Assembly (NCBI GenBank): GCA_035610835.1
Contig: CM069448.1
Location: forward strand, 3,348,001 to 3,412,000
Origin: Ophiura sarsii
Taxonomy: Eukaryota; Echinodermata; Ophiuroidea; Amphilepidida; Ophiuridae
DNA: 64,000 bases
Direction: 5' to 3'
Below, one piece after another: positions 55,646 through 64,000 of this stretch. The notes under the pieces are model-generated. The model was not told the origin of the DNA and did not search any database. It saw nothing but the letters and a program-made list of their open reading frames with translations. The position numbers and the translations under genes were made by a program. How positions within the stretch are numbered: the stretch's first letter is position 1; each line of letters starts with the position of its first letter.

Positions 55646-56625
55646 TTGCTGTCACGATAGGGCAGAGTGGGGATGGTTACAGGGTGTACCAAATAGTGAT
55701 GGCTGTCACGAGAGGGCAGAGTGGGGATGGTGGTACGTACCTAACTAGTGATGGCTGTCACGATAGGGTAGAGTGGGGATGGTTACAGGGTATACCAAGT
55801 GACAAGGGCGCAGATCCAATCTTGAAAGTGGGGGGGGGGGGGGGGGGGGGACATTGCCATTTTTCACTTGATTGATGTATATCACCACAAAAAGTGGGGG
55901 GGGGGGGACATTTTATATTGTGTCAGGAAGTGGGGGGGGGGGGGGGGACGTGTCCCCCGTCCCCCCGGGATCTGCGCCCTTGCCAAGTGATGGCTGTCAC
56001 GATAGGGCAGAGTGGGGATGGTTACAGGGTGTACCAAAATAGTGATGGCTGTCACGAGAGGGCAGAGTGGGGATGGTTACAGGGTGTACCAACATAGTGA
56101 TGGCTGTCACGATAGGGTAGATTGGGGATGGTTACAGTCTGTATCAAAATAGTGATGGCTATCACGATAGGGCAGAGTGGAGATGGTTACAGGGTGTACC
56201 AAGTGATGGCTGTCACGGTAGGGCAGAGTGGAGATGGTTACAGGGTGTACCAACATAGTGATGGCTGTCACGATAGGACAGTGGGGATGGTAACAGGGTG
56301 TACCAACATAGTGATGGCTGTCACGATAGGGCAGAGTGGGGATGGTCAAGTGATGGCTGTCACGATAGGGCAGAGTGGGGATGGTTACAGGGTGTACCAA
56401 GTGATGGCTGTCACGGTAGGGCAGAGTGGAGATGGTTACAGGGTGTACCAACATAGTGATGGCTGTCACGATAGGACAGTGGGGATGGTAACAGGGTGTA
56501 CCAACATAGTGATGGCCGTCACGATAGGGCAGAGTGGGGATGGTCAAGTGATGGCTGTCACGATAGGGCAGAGTGGGGAGGTAGATTGGGGATGGTTACA
56601 GGGTGTACCAAAATAGTAATGGGTT
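55646..56625. repeat. ~55-bp minisatellite GATGGCTGTCACGATAGGGC
   Basis: About 15 units of GATGGCTGTCACGATAGGGC plus AGAGTGGGGATGGTTACAGG and GTGTACCAA(ATA)GT. Unit length alternates through a shorter form lacking the GTTACAGGGTGTACC part. A segment of about 190 bp is duplicated at roughly 56200-56345 and 56400-56530. Interrupted by a transposon at 55803-55982. Confidence 0.93.
55803..55982. mobile_element. 180-bp hAT-like MITE inside the minisatellite
   Basis: 8-bp target duplication CCAAGTGA at 55795-55802 and 55983-55990. Inverted ends CAAGGGCGCAGATCC and GGGATCTGCGCCCTTG. Three long G-runs inside. Intact minisatellite units nearby (for example ACCAAGTGATGGCTG at about 56198) show the empty site. 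Confidence 0.93.
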
Positions 56626-56817
56626 TCATGGTCTTGGCTATCTATGATACATTTTCAATGTCTCAGATCAAGTATTCAATACTGTATCTTCTCATGATTA
56701 TCCAAATCCAATGATAACATTTCATGGAATTAGTGAACTTTCTCCATGTAGCAGTTTCATTGACAGCAATAGCGACCAAACCCAGTGAGCAACTGCTGAT
56801 TTCGCTGACCGCCGTAA

Positions 56818-56910
56818 ATCAGCCAGTGATAATGACGATGACGACGATGATGACGATGATTACGATGACGACGATGATGATGATGACGACGATGATGATG
56901 ATGACGATGG

Positions 56911-56972
<62 letters not shown>

Positions 56973-57075
56973 ATAACGACGATGATGATGACGACGATGA
57001 CGATGGTGATGATGATGACGACGGCGACGATGACGATGGTGATGATGACGACGACGATTAATGATGTAGATGTCG
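56818..57075. repeat. (GAT/GAC)n trinucleotide array
   Basis: A long ATGATGACG-type array with a pure (GAT)n core at 56905-56970. Met/Thr- and Ile/Val-only frames on the two strands are artefacts. Confidence 0.95.
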
Positions 57076-58236
57076 ACAACAGTAACGACGAGTTATACCG
57101 AAACAAGATAGCAAGTCGTGTGCCCATATAAGGAATGATGATGAATAAACTCTGTTTGCTCTCATAAAGGCCAGGATGCACTTTTAGTTTGGTATTTGTG
57201 CGCGATCGGCCCTGTTAACCTTACAACCTGTCGTCCCTTCTAGCAATCGACATCGGATGGGAGAGTTTATTGGCTGGATAATTGCAGAATGTATGTAACT
57301 CAACTAAAGAACATATTACATTCACACCTGAACCGAAAGGTCAAGGTTGGGAGACAGGCTGCTGTAAGAAAAGCTTTTGACAGAAATGTTATAAAACCGA
57401 TTTAAAGGCTGAGTTTTAATAGTTAGGCTATAATTATTATAGTATTAAAAGACCACGGGAAACTTGTATTGCTCGTGTTTCAGATAATTTGGTCCATCAT
57501 ACACTTTTTGATAATATGATTATCAAATAATATCATAATTAAAAACAAACGAAGGAAACTACAATTAGCGAGGTACATATGGTACCAGACTTCGACTAGC
57601 AGGTTGTCGGTTCAAACACTGAACTGAAGATCAGATCAGCTACATTAGCTATGTCGGATCAAGTTAGTGTCAGGCGGTTCTCGGCATATCGGCGGTTCTT
57701 GGATTGGGAGCAGTCCTCGGTCTTTATATAGAATATGTAGGCCTAAAAGAGTCATGAAAGGGATACACTCGGACTTGGGTTGTCGGACCAGAGAATCGGA
57801 CAAGCGATAGTGCCGAAATGAGCGCTGATGATGACCAGAATACAGCCTTTGGTTATTCTACTACTAATACTATCTACATGTAGCCTAAACTTAGCGTGAC
57901 CCCAAATAAAATAAAATGAACACTGTTGGGTGGGTACAGAGCTAGATGAGTTGCTTATGAAGGATTCGATGCGATTCGATGATGTGCGCCTCCTCACCAT
58001 CATGACCCATCGCGCTAATCAACGTCTTACCCCGGGGTCTTACCATGCTTAGTAGTGTTCTAAAACTTATAATTATTGTATGGGTCCCCTTGGCGCATGA
58101 TGACGACGACGATACAGGGATATGGGGCTGCAAGGGTCATTAGGTTTTATACGCATCATTGGGCGTCGTTAAAATATATTAGGCCTCAAGAGATGGCAAC
58201 CTGTAAAACCAATCTTCTCTCCATCCATAAGTTCCA

Positions 58237-58632
58237 AATCTTCTTCAGATCAAACAAGTTTTGGCTTCAAGGGGATGGGGGCATGACCGCGTCTTGAGTA
58301 TGATGATGACAATTGAATCTTCTTCAGATCAAACAAGTTTTGGATACAAGGGGACGGGGGCATGACCGCGTCTTGAGTATGATGATGACAATTGAATCTT
58401 CTTCAGATCAAACAAGTTTTGGCTTCAAGGGGATGGGGGCATGACCGCGTCTTGAGTATGATGATGACAATTGAATCTTCTTCAGATCAAACAAGTTTTG
58501 GATACAAGGGGACGGGGGCATGACCGCGTCTTGAGTATGATGATGACAATTGAATCTTCTTCAGATCAAACAAGTTTTGGCTTCAAGGGGATGGGGGCAT
58601 GACCGCGTCTTGAGTATGATGATGACAATAGC
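58237..58632. repeat. Five 79-bp units in A-B-A-B-A order
   Basis: Units begin AATCTTCTTCAGATCAAACA at 58237, 58316, 58395, 58474 and 58553. Odd units read GGCTTCAAGGGGATGG and even units GGATACAAGGGGACGG, giving a 158-bp higher-order period. Non-coding. Confidence 0.95.
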
Positions 58633-59689
58633 ACGATCATTCCAGATGATGAATAAAGAACGAGAAACTATGCAATACATACATGAACAGGTGTTGCGTG
58701 CGTTACAGACCATTAAAACAATTTGCTGGGCACAAATTGGGCACGCTCGGGTTGTTAACACCCGTGACCTCTCGTGGCTGTGTTTGTATCATTATTATCA
58801 ACAAGACTAATGAACACGCATAGGTCAAGTTTAATCACCGACTGGAATTCCAGCTCAAATGCAATATGGCGTAGCTAAGAATAAGATTTGAAAGTGGATG
58901 AAAATTATGGTTCTCTCTGGCAAAACGCGAGCACAAAATTGTACGCCTCCGGAGTTGCTTCATTATATAGTTTACCCTATATTGTCTTGAAGACTCATAC
59001 ACGTACAAGTTAGTAGTTACAGTGAGGAATAAGAATGATAGGGTATTCTAAACATATAAAGCTTATGCCTCCTCTTCACCGTCATAATACTAGGCCTAAT
59101 ATATATATTCATTGTCTGAAAAGGGGAGATTGAGGCCAAGATGGTCGTTATATTTTGTGCCAATGTGCGTAAAACTGATTAAACTTATATATATAATTCG
59201 CTTTTTCGCTTTTGTCTCTTTTCTTGCCAATGCCATATCCGTTGTCATAGTCCTTGATTTGCCGCCCACTGGGTGGGGTTGAGGGGTAGGGGGACGACTC
59301 TTGGGAATTACGAACCTGACTAGTGTTTCGCTGGTGAGCTGGTGCCTTGGGAAAGCAGATGCGGTGCATTCGGAATTCAGACAGGGGTATTAGTATTTAG
59401 TGAAATGGGTCGAAACGAGTCGAAACGAGTCGAAATGGGTCGAAATGGGTCGAAATGGGTCAGAATGGATCGAAATGTAATAGAAATGATACAGAACATG
59501 TCCAATCCGAACGTACTTTTCTGGTAGGCGGTCAAGAATTGACAACAAAACGGAAGAAAATCCGGTGTCTTTTCTGCATTTTTTAAGCGACAGCCCGTAT
59601 TCCATTCCGCATGGGCATGAGATAGGCATGGGCGATATCGAAAAGCGTCACTTTTCTTTAAAAAAAAATTATAATAAGGTTTTTTTAGA

Positions 59690-61350
59690 TCGTCGTTTCT
59701 TCCTTTTCTTCGGTAGGGGAGGGAGCCGGAGGGAGAGGGGGTGGGGGTGGGGGTCATTCAGAGGGGTAGGGGAGTACCAACTATCCGGAGAGTGGAGGGG
59801 CACAGTTTATTTTGCATGGAAAATATTGGGGTGGGGATTAGTAATTTCCCTTTGTAGCGGCCTTCCAAACTATCCCTGGGGAGATCAAATAGGGGAGGGG
59901 AGGGGTATTTGGAGGGGAGGTGGGTACCGAGGGGAGGAGGGGAGGGGGCATATTTTTTTTGCATGGAAAATAGGGATTTAGTGCCGTTGTAAGGGGGGGA
60001 TTAGTGCCATTGTAATTGGGATGTTGGTAATGAGAGAAGGGGTCATTCGAAGGGGGCGGGTATCAAATATCCTTAGAGGAGAGGTGGCATAGTTATGTTT
60101 GCATGGAATGGGGTGAGGATTAGTGCCGTTAAGAAGGCGCTGTAATTTTCTTTTGAAGCAGGTGTCCAAACTATTCCTGGGGAGATTTAGGAGGGGGGAT
60201 TCGGAGGGGGATGGGAGTCCCAAATATCCTTAGAGGGAGGGGGCATTATAGTTTTGTTTGCATAGACAATATCGGGATGGGCCGGGATTAGTGCTTCCCG
60301 GGAGTGCTTCTTTTGTCCGAACTATCCTGGGAGGTCAAATAGGGGGGGGGGGGGCATTCGGTAGGGGGAGGGGAGGGGAGTACAGTACCAAATATCATTA
60401 AAGAGAAAGGGGCATAGGTTCTTTTGCATGGAAAATAACTAGGGAATTAGCGCCGTTGTAAGGGGCGTGTCGGAAGGGGGGGGGGGGGGGTCATTTGGCC
60501 TGGAGGGGAGTGAGTATTATTACACCTCATAAATATCCATGAGATAATAGGCATAAATACTGCAATTTCATTGGTCACGTGAGCTGGCCACAGTGATAAT
60601 AAATTGAGCTATTGAAGAAATTGAACTATTTCCCGTGTGGTAGTTTTGGCTACTTCCCTACAACCTCATCCCCAGAGTCACAGTGTGAGGTGTAATAAAG
60701 CAAATACTACATGGTATGATCGGGGCAATAGGGCACACTATTTCCCCTCGGTACTGGCTACAGGCCTAGCACCCATCACCATCCGGGTTCGGGGTGGTAG
60801 GCCTGTAGCCAGTACCTCGGGAAAATAGATTGCGCTATTTCCCCTCTAACCATGTAGTATTTGTATACTACCAAATATCCTTAGAGGGGAGGTTTTTTCC
60901 ATGGAAAATAAAGGGGTGGGGATTAGTGCCGTTGTAAGGGGGCTGTCATTTTCTTTTGCAGGGGGTGTCCCAAATATCCCGGGGGAGGTCACATCAAGGG
61001 ATTAATTCGGAGGGTGAGGGGAGTACCAAATATCATTAGAGGGCAGGGGCATATTTTTTCAAGCTTGCATGTAAAATATGGGGATGGGGGATTAGTGTCG
61101 TTGTAAGGGGCTGTCATTTTCTTTTCACGTATGGGGTGTCCAAAATATTCTGGGGAGGTCGAGTAGGGGTCATTTGGTAAGGGAAGGGAGGGGGAGTACC
61201 AAATATCCGTTAAAGGGGAGGGGCATAGGTTCTTTTGCCCAGATTAGTGCCGTTTTAAGGGGCTATCGTTTTCGTTTTGTAATGGTTGTCTCAAACATCA
61301 CGGGGCGGTCAAATGGTGGTGGGAGTCATTCGGAGGGGGTATCAAATTTC
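59690..61350. repeat. G-rich ~150-200-bp tandem repeat
   Basis: Degenerate units with GAGTACCAAATATCCTTAGA, GGGGCATATTTTTTTTGCAT, GGAAAATA, ATTAGTGCCGTTGTAAGGGG and CTGTCATTTTCTTTTG. At least seven occurrences of the GTGCCGTTGTAAGG word (59971, 60122, 60445, 60928, 61094, 61246 and variants). Internal to the foldback-like element. Confidence 0.85.
60701..60863. mobile_element. Palindrome nested in the G-rich array
   Basis: CAAATACTACATGG and CCATGTAGTATTTG face each other, with inner arms TACTGGCTACAGGCCTA / TAGGCCTGTAGCCAGTA. It interrupts the G-rich repeat, so it is probably a later insertion. Confidence 0.7.
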
Positions 61351-63478
61351 ATTACAGGCGAATGGAACTCGTTTGGTGCGATCTGGTGTAGGCCTAGGCC
61401 TATACTTTGACCAACATTTTATCGAAAAGCCACCTCTTCATTTCCAATAAGTATTTTGTTTTTTTTATCAATGCACGAAATGAGTTGAGCAATATACTGA
61501 TATATTCTTGATTTAAGTATGGTTTAAAAGCCATCATTTGTGATCACCAAAGAATCTTAAGGGATGTTGCAACAGTACCAAAGGTTGACATGGGAAGTAA
61601 CCATCGATTTGGCAGAGCCAAAGCCTGAGGATAAATAAGAAGATGGAGAGGCTGAGTAGGACCATAAGAACCAACAAGAGACATATTGATATATTTTAAT
61701 ATTGTTTTTTATTTTAAAGGAATAAACCATCCGTGCGTTGCATGAAACTGTGCGCTATGTGCAGTATAATTCCCGGCATGGGGTTTATTCCGGGGGGGGG
61801 GGGGGCGGGACTGTCATTGGAAAAGGGATAATGTGCCGCGCTGAAGACCCCCCCCCCCTTTTTTTTTCACCCTCTGCTGCTCTTATGACCCCCTTTTGAG
61901 CCTGCATCAGTTCTTAGACCCCACTTTTATTGAAAATTCAAAAATCAGGAAATTTGCGTTCCAAAGCCTCAAATTCTTCGAAAATTCTGCGCTCTCTACC
62001 AGACAAAATCGAAAATGTGCGTTCTTGCTAATCAAAATTGGACTATAGGCCAGTTCTCAAGACCGACTTTTGAAAAAAATCAGTTCCTAAGACCCTCCAT
62101 TTCGTCATACACTTAGTTCAGTTCCGTAGGCCCCTTTTGAGACCATGTGCGGCACACCCCTACCCAAAAAAGTTGAGTGCCCCCCCCCCCCACGGGTTTA
62201 TTCTCCGAAAGAACTTGACATTAACAATAACTCGGACTATAACAAAGAAATTTTTTGTTAATGTTTATGTATATAAACAATGAACTTGTAAGTTGTATTA
62301 TTGGTATATGACCAAGATAATTTTATTTAATAGCTAAATCATCGGTAGTTTGGATATCGCCCAAGACCGTCCTACGAGCTTCGTTTAGCATTTATTTTGT
62401 TACGAAAGTAATTGCGAAATATTCTTTTTTTTGCTTTTACAACAGAAATAAGCAAAGATTGTGCGCATGACAAACATATTTTGATTCGTTTCGCCTCATT
62501 TCGACTTATTTCGATCCATTCTGACCCATTTCGACCCATTTCGACTCATTTCGACTCATTTCGACTCGTTTCGACCCATTTCGACCCATTTCACTAAATA
62601 CTAATACCCATTCAGACAGATAACTTGGTAGATAGGCCTAATCCTTTTTGAATGTACAGATTTTTATGGAATAGGCCAACACATTTCGGTAATGTAGCAA
62701 TGCTTAGGTGTTTTCATCAATACGTTGGGCATCGAATTTATTTTTAAAATTAGTCTTTAGTTTGTTTATATATGTCGATCGATCATTGATACTGATCTGA
62801 ATTCGACCTTCGTTGGTGTTCACAACTATCGCCTTACCTTGCATGGCTAGTCTCCGTAAACCATTCGCCCGCCGCGGTTTTACAGACTACACTTCCTGCC
62901 CATTCATTGACGAGTATTCTTCGCATGAAATTGTTTATTATCGATAACTTAATAGAATGAATAGAATAATACTCAAGTAAATAAGTCGAAATAACTAACC
63001 ATACAACTGCAAAATCTCAAAATACTGTTTTATATATTTAAAAGGTTTATTAGTCAGGGCCCACCATGCGTGCTTTACAGGCCTACATGTGTGTGTAAAC
63101 CACGAAAAATAATAGATGTTTATTTCAACACTCGTGACTCATGTATACATAATAAGCTTGAATTACTTGCGAAACCTTACACATAAAGTGAAAGTTAAAA
63201 TTGCCCTTCAAGAACTTTGCGGAAATTTGTTTATGCAATCCGTTATGTTATTATTTAATCCGGGTTGATTGATATGATATGTTGATAACTTAAATTTGAA
63301 GGAATGGGGATCAATAGCTGTTTATTTCATGTAACTTATGTGAAAGGAGCTGTTTATTTCATGTCTCATTCATGTGAAAGGAGTGTGTTATTAACATGGG
63401 CACATGTTTAGTTTAACTTTCCATTGTATTGTCTAAGCTTATATATTATGTTGATCAGAGAAATGTGTGTTATAATGT

Positions 63479-63502
63479 TGTCTGTCTGTCTGTCTGTCTG
63501 TC
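63479..63502. repeat. (TGTC)n microsatellite
   Basis: Six tandem TGTC units. Confidence 0.9.
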
Positions 63503-64000
63503 GTGTCGTGCTCTCAGAATGCTGTGCTTTTTCTCAGATAGAAGCTTAAACATGGAATTTAGACGGTTGTGTTTATAGTGTGCAGACATTCGACCTTTTC
63601 TTACTCTTCAAAAGTCTCTACTTTTAAAACCGGACAAAACACACATTACGTACACCATAATGTACGTTAGTCGTTATATCTTTACTTTTAAACTTAATTT
63701 CTTTGGGGGACTACATTCCGTCTGTATGAGAGCGGCAACTGCCTGCATGTCCATGCAATTATATATACAACAACAAGACTATCGCTGAGATGTTTGTTCA
63801 AAGTTAGCTAAAAAGATGATGCTAAAATCTTGTGTCATCTGTGAAAAGTAAATGTTAACTCAGGCTTTAAGTCGACTTTGTATGGTGTATATAAAAACTT
63901 TATATAAACTGTGGATGTAATGCGTGATCACGAATACGACCAGACGATAAAATGACTTCCATAAAACCATAAACAAACACACAAACTAAACTATTTGCAT

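Larger units (their letters stand above)
59384..62610. mobile_element. 3.2-kb foldback-like transposon with 8-bp TSD
   Basis: 8-bp duplication TTCAGACA at 59376-59383 and 62611-62618. Inverted ends GGGGTATTAGTATTTAGTGA and its complement run into about 100 bp of tandem 10-bp subrepeats GAAATGGGTC / GAAACGAGTC on both sides in opposite orientation. The interior is a G-rich tandem array (59690-61350), a nested palindrome (60701-60863) and G/C-tract sequence (61787-62190). No transposase ORF. Long TIRs built of 10-bp subrepeats recall Drosophila foldback elements; superfamily unassigned. Confidence 0.85.
38008..64000. other. Kinase 5' intron / intergenic, repeat-dense
   Basis: No exon encoding a GxGxxGxV loop was found on the - strand here. 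Either the first kinase intron exceeds 26 kb, or the exon is in the gap at 54836-54935, or it is too diverged to see. Stretches with nothing I can name: 39100-40080, 40640-41630, 42560-43550, 43780-44560, 45780-46400, 48680-50220, 53430-54835, 57080-58230, 62620-63470 and 63510-64000. Confidence 0.55.

Noticed and set aside
56107..56616. Long open frames on both strands (146 and 164 codons)
   Set aside because: Both are translations of the ~55-bp minisatellite; they repeat exactly with the DNA unit.
56724..57181. Met- and Ile-rich open frames
   Set aside because: Trinucleotide GAT/GAC array, not proteins.

Overview
The window is eukaryotic and looks like an AT-rich invertebrate animal nuclear genome with GT-AG introns, two 100-N scaffold gaps and dense non-autonomous transposons. 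Intron density, abundant hAT-like, TTAA-type and TA-type miniature elements, CR1/L2-like and other LINE relics, and frequent TAGGCCTA words suggest a marine invertebrate deuterostome (echinoderm-like). That placement is inference, not proof.

Only two genes can be modelled firmly, and they are convergent. (1) The 3' part of a regucalcin (SMP-30 family) gene lies on the + strand in three exons (1337-1552, 3385-3516, 4056-4252). Its 5' exons are off the left edge. (2) A large AMPK-related protein kinase, closest by eye to HUNK, lies on the - strand. I could chain 16 exons from 38007 down to a stop at 5543 with every splice phase agreeing. They encode about 1085 residues: a kinase domain from the beta-3 lysine onward, a UBA-like segment, and a long low-complexity tail. 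The exon with the glycine-rich loop and the start codon was not found.

1-5.2 kb holds the end of regucalcin with palindromic elements in its introns. 5.5-21.6 kb holds the kinase C-lobe and tail exons, interrupted by minisatellites, a 1-kb TA-flanked element, and LINE relics at 16.56-18.26 and 19.75-20.25 kb. 21.6-36.6 kb is one 15-kb kinase intron full of elements. 38-64 kb has no supported gene: it is satellite arrays, miniature elements, G/C tracts, a twin 489-bp TTAA element, and a 3.2-kb foldback-like element with an 8-bp target duplication. A few weak candidate exons are listed there.

The most interesting observations concern transposons and satellites touching splice sites of the kinase. 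One minisatellite is built of about 26 copies of an exon end plus its 5' splice site. One TA-flanked element is inserted 3 nt upstream of a 3' splice site and now supplies its pyrimidine tract.
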